In this document: one piece after another, positions 1 through 10,204 of the stretch
Position numbering within the stretch: the stretch's first letter is position 1
How the letters are laid out: each line of letters begins with the position of its first letter
Assembly (NCBI GenBank): GCA_902525585.1
Contig: CABZHQ010000001.1
Span: forward strand, 28,976 to 92,975
Direction: 5' to 3'
Source: an uncultured Prochlorococcus sp.
GTDB lineage: Bacteria; Cyanobacteriota; Cyanobacteriia; PCC-6307; Cyanobiaceae
Length of the DNA stretch: 64,000 bases
Made by a program: the position numbers and the translations under genes
The notes under the pieces: generated by a model
The model's input: only the letters and a program-made list of their open reading frames with translations
What the model was told of the DNA's origin: nothing
The model's database searches: none

Positions 1-306
1 ATTGAGCTGGAGAAGGACATGCATAAAGTATTGCCTTCTCTGGACGTTACCTATATAAATGCAATTGCATGGGTGGGAGAAAATTATGAGGTTCATGGAA
101 GTGCATTTAAATTGCACAGTGAGTTGCCATTTAAAAAAGATTCCATAATATTGCATCCACTTGCTCGTGGCCCTGAATTGTCAACATCACTTGATCAGAC
201 CTCAAAAAATTGGTATTTTGCTCAGTCAAGAGGAGCAGTATTTGTAAGAATGGCATTACTTACCTGTCTGATGGATAGAACAACAAGAGTAATGGATGTC
301 ATTTAA
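1..306 (+). CDS. Aspartate/ornithine-carbamoyltransferase-like protein, C-terminal part (truncated by window edge)
   Basis: The frame is open from base 1, so only the last 101 residues are seen. The tail has the transcarbamylase C-terminal pattern: 'HPLARGPELS' matches the HPLPR..E loop that binds the amino-acid substrate in PyrB, and 'WYFAQSRGAVFVRMALL' matches the PyrB closing helix. These enzymes move a carbamoyl group from carbamoyl phosphate to an amino group. The gene ends 4 bases before the AsnB-type gene, so the two are probably co-transcribed. That setting, next to an N-carbamoyl amidase, suggests a specialised transcarbamylase rather than the pyrimidine enzyme, but the N-terminal part is needed to decide. 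Confidence 0.75.
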   Translation: MELEKDMHKVLPSLDVTYINAIAWVGENYEVHGSAFKLHSELPFKKDSIILHPLARGPELSTSLDQTSKNWYFAQSRGAVFVRMALLTCLMDRTTRVMDVI

Positions 307-310
307 ATAG

Positions 311-2323
311 ATGTGTGGAATAGGGGGGGTTTTTAATAAATCAAAAGATAAATCTGTTGTACCTCAGATTCTTGTAAATATGGCTGCTATTCAAAGCCAT
401 CGTGGACCGGACGGTTTCGGATATAAATTATCAGATGATGCTTCTGTAGGGTTTTGTCATGCAAGACTATCAATAATAGATTTGAATGAAAATCGAGCTA
501 GACAACCTTTTATTGGAGGTGCTGAAAATAATATTTTGATGGCACATAACGGTGAATTTTATGACTTTCAAAGAATCAGGGCTGATCTTGTTGCTCAGGG
601 CGTAAGCTTTTCTTCAAAAAGTGATTCGGAAATATTGCTTAGACTTTATGAGAAATATGGCATTGATGAGTCATTATCTTATCTGAGAGGAGAATTTGCC
701 TTTTCGTTGTTTGATGCAGATCAGGATTGTCTTTATCTCGTAAGAGATCGATTTGGGATTAAACCTCAATACTGGATTGAGACCGATGATTCCTTAATAT
801 TTGGCTCTGAATTAAAAGTACTATTTGCCCATCCATCAGTTGAAAGGAAATTTACGGGAGAAGGATTGGTTCATCAACTGATGCAGGTTATGGTCCCTGG
901 CTCTACGGCATTTGCAGGTGTTAAACAAGTTAAGCCTGGATATATTCTTAAGGTCAAAAGATTAAATAATAAATTTCAGATAACAGAGGAAAAGTTCTGG
1001 GATATAAATTTCCCAAAGAAAAACGCTTATCAAAGAGAAAAAAGTGAAGAATATTTTATTGAAAATATTAGAAAAGAATTGTTGAGAGCTGTAGAATTAA
1101 GAATGGTCGCTGATGTTCCTGTCGGCTGTTATTTATCCGGTGGAATTGATAGTTGCTCAATTTTAGGATTGGCTTCTGCCATAAGTCAAAAATCAGTAAA
1201 GGCATTCACGATTGGTTTCAGTGATGAAAGATATGATGAAACTTCAATAGCAAAAGAGATGGCTGTCGCCACAAATGCAGATCATGAGATTTTAAAAATA
1301 AATGGGGATGATCTTTATGGGAATTTTGAAAAGGTTCTATGGTTTACTGAAAGATCTATTTATAACACCCTTGCAATTGCCAAATACCTTATGAGCAAAA
1401 GAGTGAATGAGCTTGATTATAAGGTCGTTATGACAGGAGAGGGTTCAGATGAATTGTTTGGTGGCTATCCCGCTTTTAGAAAAGATATGTATACCTATGG
1501 GGTAGGGATTTCTAATGCAGATTCTGAGAATCTTAAAGAAAATCTAGAAAATTCAAATGATATTTTCAAGGGTGCGATGCTAGCTAATGAAGAGATAAGT
1601 AATCAATCTTTCAAGGAATTCTTAGGATTTACGCCGAGTTGCCTTCAACCTTGGCTTGCATGTGAAACTTATGCAAAAAGTCTAGTCTCAAGTAAATATA
1701 AAGAGTTAACGGAAAATTATGATCCTGGAGCAGCAATTTTTGGAGAACTTGATCTTGAACAGTTAGAAGATAGATACGCAATTGATCAGGCTCAGTACGT
1801 TTGGATGAAGACTATGCTTGAGGGCCAAATTCTCACATGGGGAGGAGATAGAGTGGATATGTCAAATTCAATGGAGGCAAGACCTGCATTTTTAGATCAT
1901 TACCTAGCTGAAGCTGCTGTTGCTGTTCCCCCTGAATTAAGGATTAAAGACAATGTCGAGAAGTATGTTTTAAGAGAAGCCATGTCAGGATTGCTGCCTG
2001 AATCATTATATAAACGTGAAAAATTTCCTTTTATGGCTCCCCCTTCCCATGCAGATAAAGATAATTTAAGTTCTATGCAGGAAATTGTGGATGAGTTTTT
2101 AAGTCCTGAGAGGATAAGAGAATTTGGAATCTTGGATGAAACAGAAGTAAATAATTTGCTGAATAAATTTTTTAGTTCAGAGCTTGATGCCTCAGAAAAA
2201 GTACAATTGGATGCAATAATCAATCATCTTTTAAGCGTTCAGATCTTATATAAGATTTTTATAATTGAAGATATCCCAGATAAGGCTCAAAAGTTGGCTG
2301 ATAATTTGGGTTGGAAAGTTTGA
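311..2323 (+). CDS. asnB: Asparagine synthase (glutamine-hydrolysing)-type amidotransferase, AsnB family
   Basis: A 670-residue protein with both AsnB domains. Cys2 in 'MCGIGG' is the glutaminase nucleophile, and 'RGPDG' and 'AHNGEF' complete the class II amidotransferase site (about 1-215). The synthase domain has the PP-loop 'SGGIDS' near residue 276 and 'GEGSDELFGGY'. The family adenylates a carboxylate and converts it to an amide with glutamine-derived ammonia. At 670 residues it is longer than E. coli AsnB (about 554) and resembles the longer AsnB paralogues that work on other acids in biosynthetic clusters. Its neighbours are a transcarbamylase, an N-carbamoyl amidase and DUF1028, so the true acceptor may not be aspartate. 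Confidence 0.88.
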   Translation: MCGIGGVFNKSKDKSVVPQILVNMAAIQSHRGPDGFGYKLSDDASVGFCHARLSIIDLNENRARQPFIGGAENNILMAHNGEFYDFQRIRADLVAQGVSFSSKSDSEILLRLYEKYGIDESLSYLRGEFAFSLFDADQDCLYLVRDRFGIKPQYWIETDDSLIFGSELKVLFAHPSVERKFTGEGLVHQLMQVMVPGSTAFAGVKQVKPGYILKVKRLNNKFQITEEKFWDINFPKKNAYQREKSEEYFIENIRKELLRAVELRMVADVPVGCYLSGGIDSCSILGLASAISQKSVKAFTIGFSDERYDETSIAKEMAVATNADHEILKINGDDLYGNFEKVLWFTERSIYNTLAIAKYLMSKRVNELDYKVVMTGEGSDELFGGYPAFRKDMYTYGVGISNADSENLKENLENSNDIFKGAMLANEEISNQSFKEFLGFTPSCLQPWLACETYAKSLVSSKYKELTENYDPGAAIFGELDLEQLEDRYAIDQAQYVWMKTMLEGQILTWGGDRVDMSNSMEARPAFLDHYLAEAAVAVPPELRIKDNVEKYVLREAMSGLLPESLYKREKFPFMAPPSHADKDNLSSMQEIVDEFLSPERIREFGILDETEVNNLLNKFFSSELDASEKVQLDAIINHLLSVQILYKIFIIEDIPDKAQKLADNLGWKV

Positions 2324-2416
2324 ATTCGTTCTTAAATTAATTTCTGAAAAGGTGTAAACCAATACAGGTTTTATTTAGAAAATAAGCGACCTTAATTAGG
2401 CTTAAGTAATAGACGT

Positions 2417-3694
2417 ATGAGCTATAGCACTGGGTTAAACATCCTAGAGCCACAGGTAATAAATAGGGAAAGAATCCAAGAATTAATAAATTCTTTTTCT
2501 TCAATCGGAGCTTCTGAGAATGGCTCTGTTACAAGAAGAGGTTTTTCAGATGAAGATATATATGCAAGAAATTTTTTTATGAAAACCCTTAAAGACTTAG
2601 GTTTAAAAATAAGAATAGATACTGCAGGAAATATTATTGCAAGATTAGATGGTCATGATAATAGTTTACCTCCAATTGTTACTGGATCTCATCTCGACAC
2701 TGTTCCAAAGGGAGGTAAGTACGACGGAACTTTAGGAGTAATTGCAGGAATTGAAATCGCTTTTTTCCTTCAGGAAAATGACATTAAATTAAATAGACCA
2801 TTTGAAATAATTGTTTTTGCTGATGAAGAATCGACAATGATTGGTTGTAAAGGCTTTACAGGTAATTTATCCGTAAACGAAGAAGATTTTATTACCAGTA
2901 ATTCTTGTTCAATAATTGATAATCTTTCTAGGATTGGTGGAAATTGGCTTGAGATTAAAAGTGCGACAAGAAGTAAAAAAGATATATTCGCTTTTCTTGA
3001 ATTACATGTTGAACAGGGAAAGGTTTTAGAAGATGGTGGTTTGGATATCGGAATTGTTAATGGAATAGTAGGTCAAAAAAGAATAACGGTTAAGGTTATA
3101 GGCCAGGCAAATCATGCAGGAACTACACCGATGTCAAATAGAAATGACGCACTTTTGGCCGCCTCTAAAATTATTGTTGGCATTGAACAGATTGCTAAAA
3201 CTACTTCTGAAAGTTCAGTCGCAACAGTTGGCAAATTGAAATTACATCCAAATACGGCAAATGTTATTCCAGGAGAGGCAGTATTCACTATAGATATGAG
3301 AGATTTGGATGAAGATGTAATTGGGAAAATGAGTTTAAGAATTGAGAATCTATGCTCAGAAATTCAAGAAGTTACTGGATGCGTAGTACAGATAGAACCT
3401 CAATTTGAAGTGATTCCCACTAAGTCATGCCCTAAATTAGTGAGATCTTCATTTCATCAATCTGAAAAGTTGGGATTTAAAACCGGAATCTTACCAAGCA
3501 AAGCGAGTCACGACTCACAAGAAATAGGTAGGATTTGTCCTATGGTTATGATCTTTGTCCCAAGTAGGAATGGTCTGAGTCATTCCTATAAGGAATATAC
3601 TTCTCTTGATCAATGCGCTAATGGTATTGAGGTTTTATTGAATACAATATTTTCCATTGATAAGAATTTTTTAGACAAGCCTCTAATAATATAA
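2417..3694 (+). CDS. M20-family N-carbamoyl-L-amino-acid / ureido-acid amidohydrolase
   Basis: A 425-residue binuclear-metal amidase of the HyuC/AllC type. Visible metal-site motifs are 'GSHLDTVPKGGKYDG' (His about 92, Asp about 103), 'FADEEST' (tandem Glu about 137-138), 'LELHVEQG' (His about 197) and 'SHDSQEIG' near 365. The dimerisation insert 'GIVNGIVGQKR' and 'NHAGTTPMSNRND' is typical. Such enzymes hydrolyse N-carbamoyl amino acids, ureidoglycolate or allantoate, releasing CO2 and ammonia. Its stop directly abuts the ATG of the DUF1028 gene, so the two are translationally linked. The exact substrate cannot be read from the sequence. Confidence 0.88.
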   Translation: MSYSTGLNILEPQVINRERIQELINSFSSIGASENGSVTRRGFSDEDIYARNFFMKTLKDLGLKIRIDTAGNIIARLDGHDNSLPPIVTGSHLDTVPKGGKYDGTLGVIAGIEIAFFLQENDIKLNRPFEIIVFADEESTMIGCKGFTGNLSVNEEDFITSNSCSIIDNLSRIGGNWLEIKSATRSKKDIFAFLELHVEQGKVLEDGGLDIGIVNGIVGQKRITVKVIGQANHAGTTPMSNRNDALLAASKIIVGIEQIAKTTSESSVATVGKLKLHPNTANVIPGEAVFTIDMRDLDEDVIGKMSLRIENLCSEIQEVTGCVVQIEPQFEVIPTKSCPKLVRSSFHQSEKLGFKTGILPSKASHDSQEIGRICPMVMIFVPSRNGLSHSYKEYTSLDQCANGIEVLLNTIFSIDKNFLDKPLII

Positions 3695-4381
3695 ATGACA
3701 TTTTCAATTATTGGTTTTGATCCTTTAAAAAATAGATTTGGTGTTGCAGTTTCTTCTTGTCATATAGCTGTTGGCTCAACAGTTTCATTTGTTAGATCAC
3801 AGGTTGGTGCTGTTGCAACTCAGGGACAAACTAATCCTTATTTAGGATTAAGAAGTCTTGAATTACTCCAATCCTGCTCTGATTCAAAAATTGTTTTGGA
3901 AGATTTAATTAAAGAAGATTTTGGCAGGGGAAAAAGACAGGTTCACTTAATTGATAAGTATGGGATAAGCGCATGCTGGACAGGTCAAGAATGTTTTCAG
4001 ACAAGCGGACATATAAGTGGAGAAAACTTTTCTGTAGCTGGCAATTTTCTAGAGAATATTGAAGTTCTTGAGGTGATGGCTGATGTTTTTAAACAAAGTG
4101 ATCCAAATATCAAATTAGGGAAAAGACTACTTGATGCTCTTAATGCAGGAGAAAATATAGGTGGAGATAGACGAAGCCCCCGTTCAACCTCAAGCGCCTT
4201 AAAGGTAAGCGGAGAACTAGGCTTTCCCCTTTTAGACCTTAGAGTTGATTATCATGATTCTTCTGTAGATGAACTAATTAGAATTTATAGACATAGTCAA
4301 AGTGAATGGGCTCAGGAATGGAGAGATTCAATGAATGACTTGCCTGAAATGAATATGAAACGAGAATTTAGAGTGGCATAA
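3695..4381 (+). CDS. DUF1028 family protein (Ntn-hydrolase-like fold)
   Basis: 228 residues. The start 'MTFSIIGFDPLKNRFGVAVSSCHIAVGS' and 'VGAVATQGQTNPYLG' are characteristic of DUF1028, a family with an Ntn-hydrolase-like fold often found beside amidase and amino-acid catabolism genes. It starts immediately after the M20 amidase stop. The family's activity is not firmly known to me; the pairing suggests it handles the same carbamoylated or amidated compound. It ends 86 bases before the convergent dxr gene. Confidence 0.85.
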   Translation: MTFSIIGFDPLKNRFGVAVSSCHIAVGSTVSFVRSQVGAVATQGQTNPYLGLRSLELLQSCSDSKIVLEDLIKEDFGRGKRQVHLIDKYGISACWTGQECFQTSGHISGENFSVAGNFLENIEVLEVMADVFKQSDPNIKLGKRLLDALNAGENIGGDRRSPRSTSSALKVSGELGFPLLDLRVDYHDSSVDELIRIYRHSQSEWAQEWRDSMNDLPEMNMKREFRVA

Positions 4382-4467
4382 AGTTTAAAGATAAAAGACT
4401 TTGCTTGTAATTTCAGCATCCAATAGTCGTAAGAAATCGTTAGTTAGGTGACTTTTAATATTCACTT

Positions 4468-5697
4468 TTATCCAATACTTACGTATTTTTTCCCTTTTTT
4501 AATTTCTTGCTCAACAAAAAGTCTGGCCCAATTGTCTACTTCAAGAATATCCTCCAATTCGGGACTCAAATTCAAATTCTCCATATGTGATTCACAAGCT
4601 TTACTTATAAATGTTGGAATTTCTTGAAAAGAAATTTTTTCTTTGAGGAATTGTTCAACAGCCATTTCATTAGCAGCATTTAAGACTGCAGGCATAGTCC
4701 CAGAAGATTTCCCTGCAGCATAGGCAAGTCCCATGCATGGATATTTAAACTCGTCTGGTTCTTTAAAAGTTAATTTTCCAATTTCACTTAGGTTTAATCT
4801 TTTCCAATTTGTTTTAAATCTTTCAGGCCAACTCATCGCATATAAAATGGGTAGTTTCATATCTGGCCAACCTAATTGAGCTAATACTGAAGAATCTTCC
4901 ATCTCAATCATTGAATGAATAATACTTTGAGGGTGGATAACTATTTCGATATTTTCGTAAGAGGTCCCAAATAAATAATGAGCTTCTATAACTTCTAATC
5001 CTTTATTCATAAGAGTTGCGGAATCTACAGTTATTTTTTTTCCCATATCCCAATTAGGATGTGAAGTCGCATCTTCCACTGTGACATGCTTTAAATCCTC
5101 AACGGCCCAATCTCTGAAAGCACCACCAGAAGCTGTTAAATGTATGGCTTTTAAACCCTTAGGCATCTCTCCTGTTGAAAAATCTGCATTTTTATAATTA
5201 GGTAATCCTTGTAAACATTGAAAGATAGCAGAGTGTTCTGAATCAGCAGGTAAAAGCCTACTATTATTTTTCTTTAATGCAGGAATAACAATTGGTCCTG
5301 CCGCAATTAAAGTTTCTTTGTTAGCGAGTGCAATATTTTTCCCCGCATTAATCGCTGACATTGTTGGAATTAAGCCTGCACAGCCTACTATCCCTGTTAC
5401 AACAGTATCTGCCTTATCCCATGCTGAAACTGCGTTAATCCCCTGCTTTCCACCTAAAACCAAGGGAGCATCATCCAAATCTAAGTTATTAATATTATCT
5501 TTTAAATCTTTTATAAGACTCTCATCCTCAATTGCAACTACCTCTGGTTTATGTGTTTTAACTTGTTCAGTTAATAAATTAATATTTCTTCCTGCAGAAA
5601 GAGCTACGGCTTTAAACTTATCAGGCTGCTCACTAGCTATTTCGAGAGTTTGAGTCCCAATTGAACCAGTAGAACCAAGCACAGTAATGTATTTCAA
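4468..5697 (-). CDS. dxr: 1-deoxy-D-xylulose 5-phosphate reductoisomerase
   Basis: 409 residues, normal length for Dxr. It catalyses NADPH-dependent rearrangement and reduction of DXP to MEP, the committed step of the non-mevalonate isoprenoid pathway that feeds carotenoids, phytyl chains and quinones. Seen: nucleotide-binding '[13 protein letters not shown]' at the N-terminus, metal and substrate motifs 'ASGGAFRDW', '[17 protein letters not shown]' and '[13 protein letters not shown]', and '[12 protein letters not shown]' in the C-terminal domain. It is last in a minus-strand run HlyD-polA-cysS-dxr, with 82 bases between it and cysS. Confidence 0.97.
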   Translation of the reverse strand: MKYITVLGSTGSIGTQTLEIASEQPDKFKAVALSAGRNINLLTEQVKTHKPEVVAIEDESLIKDLKDNINNLDLDDAPLVLGGKQGINAVSAWDKADTVVTGIVGCAGLIPTMSAINAGKNIALANKETLIAAGPIVIPALKKNNSRLLPADSEHSAIFQCLQGLPNYKNADFSTGEMPKGLKAIHLTASGGAFRDWAVEDLKHVTVEDATSHPNWDMGKKITVDSATLMNKGLEVIEAHYLFGTSYENIEIVIHPQSIIHSMIEMEDSSVLAQLGWPDMKLPILYAMSWPERFKTNWKRLNLSEIGKLTFKEPDEFKYPCMGLAYAAGKSSGTMPAVLNAANEMAVEQFLKEKISFQEIPTFISKACESHMENLNLSPELEDILEVDNWARLFVEQEIKKGKKYVSIG

Positions 5698-5779
5698 TTT
5701 TCTCTGATATTTCTAATATCTTCCCATTTAAAGGTGTATTTAAAAAACAAAAATTTCAAATTGGTTTTTTTCTTAAAAT

Positions 5780-7249
5780 TTAGATCCTTATCCATGTAGT
5801 TATTTCCTTTGATTGATCAATAACTTCAATACCTTTTTCGTTTAACAAATTCCTTATTTCATCGGCCTTCGTATAATCCTTTTCCTTTTTTGCTTTCAAT
5901 CTTTCATTAATGAGCGTTGATATTTCTTCTTCTGTTATTTTACTTTCTTTTACTAAAACCTCTTTTTTAAGACCCAGTACCTCAGTCAACTTTTCAAGAG
6001 TTTTAAAATTCTCAAGTAGAAAGAATTTTTCATTTAGGTTTATTTTAAAACCTTCGACCCTTTGAAATTGGTTTAAAAAGTTTTTTAATGGTTTTGCTAA
6101 ATCGTAAATAATTGCAATAGCGCCTGCTGTATTAAGGTCATTTCCAAGAGCCTCAGAAAATTTAAGCTTTTTTTGAGATAATTCAAAGCTTATTTTCTCT
6201 TTATATTTTTCTTCGATATATTCATTTTTATCAATAGATCTAAAAGTACCTTTTGTAAGATCCATAAAAGAAAGGGCTACATTAATGTTTTTCCAAGCTT
6301 CTGAAGCACTCCTTAAAGCTTCTTCAGTAAAATCAAGTGGTTTTCTATAATTCACAGTCATAACAAAATATCTCAAAGTCATAGGGCTTATACCTGAATT
6401 AATTAGCTCTCTGATAGTTTTAAAATTTTTCAGGGATTTACTCATCTTTTGTCCATTTACATTGACCATCCCATTGTGTAACCAATAGTTCGCTAGCTTT
6501 TTGCCATTGGCTGCTTCTGATTGGGCAATTTCATTCTCATGATGTGGAAAAATCAAATCAGAACCACCTAAATGGATATCAATAGTATCTCCTAATTCAT
6601 CTTTTACCATCGCCGAACATTCAATATGCCATCCTGGCCTACCTTTCCCCCATGGCGAATCAAAAAATGGCTCATCATCTTTGGCTTTTTTCCATAGTGC
6701 AAAATCTTGCGGATTAAGTTTTTTACTATTTTCATCATTAGCCATTCTTCCTTGCTGATTGATATTTTGTTCTTGTATATTTTGATTACTTAGCTTTCCA
6801 TAATTTTTATTTTTAAAAACAGAATAATAAACATCTCCATCCCTAGAGTATGCGTAACCTTTGTCCTCAAGGATTGTTATAAAGGAGCAGATATTGCAAA
6901 TATGATTCGTTGCTCTTGGCATACTATCCGGACGCATTATTCCTAAAGAATCCATATCTTTATGAAATTCAATAATATTTTTTTCAGATACTTCCTTCAT
7001 TGAACTGCTTTCTTCTTTAGCTCTTTTTAAGATCTTGTCATCAATATCTGTAAAATTTTGAACATACTTCACTTTGAAATCATTGTAAATTAAAAATCTT
7101 CTCAATACATCCCAAGCTATATAACTTCTGGCATGACCAAGATGACATAAATCATAAACAGTTACTCCACAACAATAAATTTTTACTACATCATCAATAG
7201 GCTTAAAAACCTCAACTTTTTTGCTTAAAGTATTAAAAAGTTTGATCAT
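5780..7249 (-). CDS. cysS: Cysteinyl-tRNA synthetase
   Basis: 489 residues, normal for class I CysRS. It charges tRNA-Cys with cysteine. The HIGH motif is 'HLGH' at 36-39, preceded by the zinc-binding 'CCGVTVYD'; further zinc ligands are in 'WHIECSAM' and 'HHENE'. The KMSKS motif is intact in 'NGQKMSKSLKNF' near residue 268. The C-terminal helical domain follows. It lies 24 bases downstream of polA on the same strand. Confidence 0.97.
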   Translation of the reverse strand: MIKLFNTLSKKVEVFKPIDDVVKIYCCGVTVYDLCHLGHARSYIAWDVLRRFLIYNDFKVKYVQNFTDIDDKILKRAKEESSSMKEVSEKNIIEFHKDMDSLGIMRPDSMPRATNHICNICSFITILEDKGYAYSRDGDVYYSVFKNKNYGKLSNQNIQEQNINQQGRMANDENSKKLNPQDFALWKKAKDDEPFFDSPWGKGRPGWHIECSAMVKDELGDTIDIHLGGSDLIFPHHENEIAQSEAANGKKLANYWLHNGMVNVNGQKMSKSLKNFKTIRELINSGISPMTLRYFVMTVNYRKPLDFTEEALRSASEAWKNINVALSFMDLTKGTFRSIDKNEYIEEKYKEKISFELSQKKLKFSEALGNDLNTAGAIAIIYDLAKPLKNFLNQFQRVEGFKINLNEKFFLLENFKTLEKLTEVLGLKKEVLVKESKITEEEISTLINERLKAKKEKDYTKADEIRNLLNEKGIEVIDQSKEITTWIRI

Positions 7250-7273
7250 TTTAAATTAAGTATTTCATAAGGT

Positions 7274-10204
7274 TTATTTTGTCTCCATCCAATTGTCTCC
7301 AATACCAATATCAACTAAAAGAGGCACATTTAATTTTACACAATCTTCCATAGTCTTCTTTACTAATTTCGTCGTAATTTCCAAAGAATCTGGTTCAACT
7401 TCAAACAATAATTCATCATGTACTTGCAAAAGCATTTTTGCGGGAATATTCATTTCTATGAATTTCTTATTAAGTTTAACCATCGCAATTTTAATAATGT
7501 CTGCACTTGAACCCTGAATTGGTGCATTGGCTGCGGCTCTTAATGCCTGCGCTTCCATGCCAGCCCTTCTTGCAGATTGCAGGTCAATTTCGTAAGGATC
7601 TTTCCCAATTAATCTTCCAAGTCCATTTTTATCAAACTTAAATTCTCTTTTTCGACCAAAAATTGTTTTAACATAACCTTTTGATAAGGCTAGCCTTTCT
7701 TGGAGTTCAAGAAATTTGAAAATTTTTGAATATCTTTCTTTGTATTTTATTAGGAATTCTTTTGCCTCTTGAGTACTTACTCCTGTTGAACGAGCAAACT
7801 TTTTTATACCCATACCATAGATAACTCCGAAATTTATTGTTTTCCCAACTCTCCTTTCTTCGGATGATATTTCTTCTTTCTCGAAAATTAATCTTGCAGT
7901 CAAAGAATGAATGTCATCATTTTTATGAAACGCATTAATTAGTATTTCTTCATCCGCTAAGTGAGCAAGTATTCTTAATTCGATCTGAGAATAATCAGCG
8001 GATAAAAGTTTCCAATTTTTTTCAGGCAAGAATGCTTTTCTGATTCTCCTACTAAATTCAGTCCTAACCGGGATATTTTGAAGATTAGGATTGCTACTAC
8101 TTAGTCTCCCAGTCGCTGTAGCAGCTTGATTAAAGTTTGTATGAACTCTTCCTGTCTTTTTGTTAATAAGATTTGGAAGAGCATCAATATAGGTGCTAAG
8201 TAATTTGCTGAGAGTTCTATGTTTTATTAAATGTTGGATTATTTCATGCTCGTCGACTAATCTCTCAAGAACTACTGCATCTGTACTCCATCCTGTTTTT
8301 GTTTTGCGTGATTTCTTTTTATCCAAATTTAATTTTTCAAACAAGATCTCACCGAGTTGTTTTGGTGAAGATAGATTAAAATTTTCTTTTGCTAGTTCAT
8401 AAACTTTACTTTCAATATCTTCTAAGGTACTTTTTAGTTCTTTTGAGAGTTTATCTAAATAAGGGATATCGATGGTTATTCCATTCATTTCCATTTGAGA
8501 CAATACCGGCTCTAAAGGCAGCTCAATTTCTTCGAACAATTTGATTAATTCATCTTTTTCCTTTGAAAATCTTTCTTTAAAAATTTTGACAATCTTAAAA
8601 GTTAGAAATACATCATAACCGCAGTAAATACTTGCTTCATTAATATCAACAAATGAAAAGTCTTTATTTTTCCCTACTGTTTCTTTAAATGAAGGGGGCT
8701 TAAATCCAAATAATCTAAAACTAATTTCACTTAACCCATGCTTCTCCTGGTTATTAAGGAGGTAGTCTGCTATCAAGGTGTCAAAGGTTACGCCTTTAAG
8801 ATCAAGTCCATGATTAAAAAATATTTGCCTGTCAAATTTAGAATTTTGGAGTACTTTTTCTTTTTTCGGATCTTCTATCCAAGTTCTTAGTTTTGAGAAA
8901 ACATCTTCAATTGATAATTGACTGGGGGGCTCTTTTTTTGTTTGATGACCAAGAGGTATATAAAATAAATCATCATTTTCTTCTCCAAGACATAACCCTA
9001 TCCCAACAAGTTCCGCATCGATTGGATTTAAACTATTGGTCTCTGTATCTAAAGAAACTATCTCATTGGTCTTGTCTAATCTTTGAATTAATTCATCAAG
9101 TGATTCGAAATCATTTAAAATATTTACCTTAATTTTAGGGATTTTATTTTCACTATTTTCTAATTCATTTTTACTGGAGACTTTTGGTGGATTCCCCTCC
9201 TCTTTAGCTACATTATTTTTGTCAAAACCACCTTTGCTGAAAGTTGAATTGAAAATATCAATTTGTCTAAGTAGTGTTGATAATTCAAGTTTTTGCAGTG
9301 ACGCTGAAAGTAGTTCTTGATTTATATTTTTCAATTCATAATCGTTACTTAAAATTAAAGGCACCTCAGTATTTATTTTTGCTAAATCTCTAGAAAGAAA
9401 AGCATTATGTTTATCGTTTCTGAGCTTTTCTATAACTGAACCTTTGATGAATCCTTTATATTTTTTATCATTGTTCTGCTGAATCTTGTCCAAAGCCTGA
9501 TAAATCCCATCAAGAGTGTCGTTCTCCTTTAGTAGATTAATTGCAGTTTTTGGACCTACGCCTTTAATACCAGGAATATTATCAGAACTATCACCAGTTA
9601 GGGCTTTAAGATCAACTACTCTTTCTGGTGCAACACCTAATTTTTCTTTTACTCCATTTTCATTCATAAAAGTTGGATTACCACTTTTCGCATATGGACC
9701 ACCACCCATATAGAGTACATAAATATCTTTTTGATCATCTACTAATTGAAATAAGTCCCTATCCCCAGAAAGAATATTCACGCACCATCCTTTAGAAGAA
9801 GCATCATTTGCAATTGTGCCTAGGAGATCATCTGCTTCATAACCGGGAGATTTAAATATTGGTAAATTAAGGCTTTCTTCTAAAATGATTTCTAGTTGTT
9901 CAATATCCTGAAAAAAAACATCTGGAGCTACATCTCTATTGGCCTTATAATTTGGATCTAATTCATGTCTGAAAGTTGGTTTTTCGGTGTCAAATGTAAT
10001 ACAAACACCCTCAGGACTAATATTTTTGCAATTATCCAGAAGACTTTTTAGAAATCCATAAGTCACACTTGTTGGGAATCCTTCTTTAGTTGTTAAACCT
10101 CCATCAATCCCTTTGCTAAATGCATAAAAGCTTCTAAAAGCAAGTGAATGACCATCGACTAAAAGTAAAATTGGTTTTTTAGAGTTTTCAGATTTTAAAC
10201 TCAT
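7274..10204 (-). CDS. polA: DNA polymerase I
   Basis: 976 residues in three parts: N-terminal 5' nuclease ('LLVDGHSLAFRSFYAF', 'YEADDLLGT', 'GDSSDNIPGIKGVGPKTA'), a 3'-5' exonuclease domain that keeps the DxE motif ('SLDTETNSLNP'), and a family A polymerase domain ('SADYSQIELRILAH', 'GKTINFGVIYGMG', 'LLQVHDELLFEV'). It fills gaps in repair and removes Okazaki primers. Its ATG overlaps the stop of the upstream HlyD-type gene by 4 bases, so translation is coupled. Confidence 0.97.
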   Translation of the reverse strand: MSLKSENSKKPILLLVDGHSLAFRSFYAFSKGIDGGLTTKEGFPTSVTYGFLKSLLDNCKNISPEGVCITFDTEKPTFRHELDPNYKANRDVAPDVFFQDIEQLEIILEESLNLPIFKSPGYEADDLLGTIANDASSKGWCVNILSGDRDLFQLVDDQKDIYVLYMGGGPYAKSGNPTFMNENGVKEKLGVAPERVVDLKALTGDSSDNIPGIKGVGPKTAINLLKENDTLDGIYQALDKIQQNNDKKYKGFIKGSVIEKLRNDKHNAFLSRDLAKINTEVPLILSNDYELKNINQELLSASLQKLELSTLLRQIDIFNSTFSKGGFDKNNVAKEEGNPPKVSSKNELENSENKIPKIKVNILNDFESLDELIQRLDKTNEIVSLDTETNSLNPIDAELVGIGLCLGEENDDLFYIPLGHQTKKEPPSQLSIEDVFSKLRTWIEDPKKEKVLQNSKFDRQIFFNHGLDLKGVTFDTLIADYLLNNQEKHGLSEISFRLFGFKPPSFKETVGKNKDFSFVDINEASIYCGYDVFLTFKIVKIFKERFSKEKDELIKLFEEIELPLEPVLSQMEMNGITIDIPYLDKLSKELKSTLEDIESKVYELAKENFNLSSPKQLGEILFEKLNLDKKKSRKTKTGWSTDAVVLERLVDEHEIIQHLIKHRTLSKLLSTYIDALPNLINKKTGRVHTNFNQAATATGRLSSSNPNLQNIPVRTEFSRRIRKAFLPEKNWKLLSADYSQIELRILAHLADEEILINAFHKNDDIHSLTARLIFEKEEISSEERRVGKTINFGVIYGMGIKKFARSTGVSTQEAKEFLIKYKERYSKIFKFLELQERLALSKGYVKTIFGRKREFKFDKNGLGRLIGKDPYEIDLQSARRAGMEAQALRAAANAPIQGSSADIIKIAMVKLNKKFIEMNIPAKMLLQVHDELLFEVEPDSLEITTKLVKKTMEDCVKLNVPLLVDIGIGDNWMETK

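Noticed and set aside
1900-2223. 107-codon minus ORF
   Set aside because: Antisense to asnB, no signature.
8193-8402. Small plus ORFs inside polA (7293, 8193, 8893, 9516)
   Set aside because: All antisense to polA, which is intact with full motifs.
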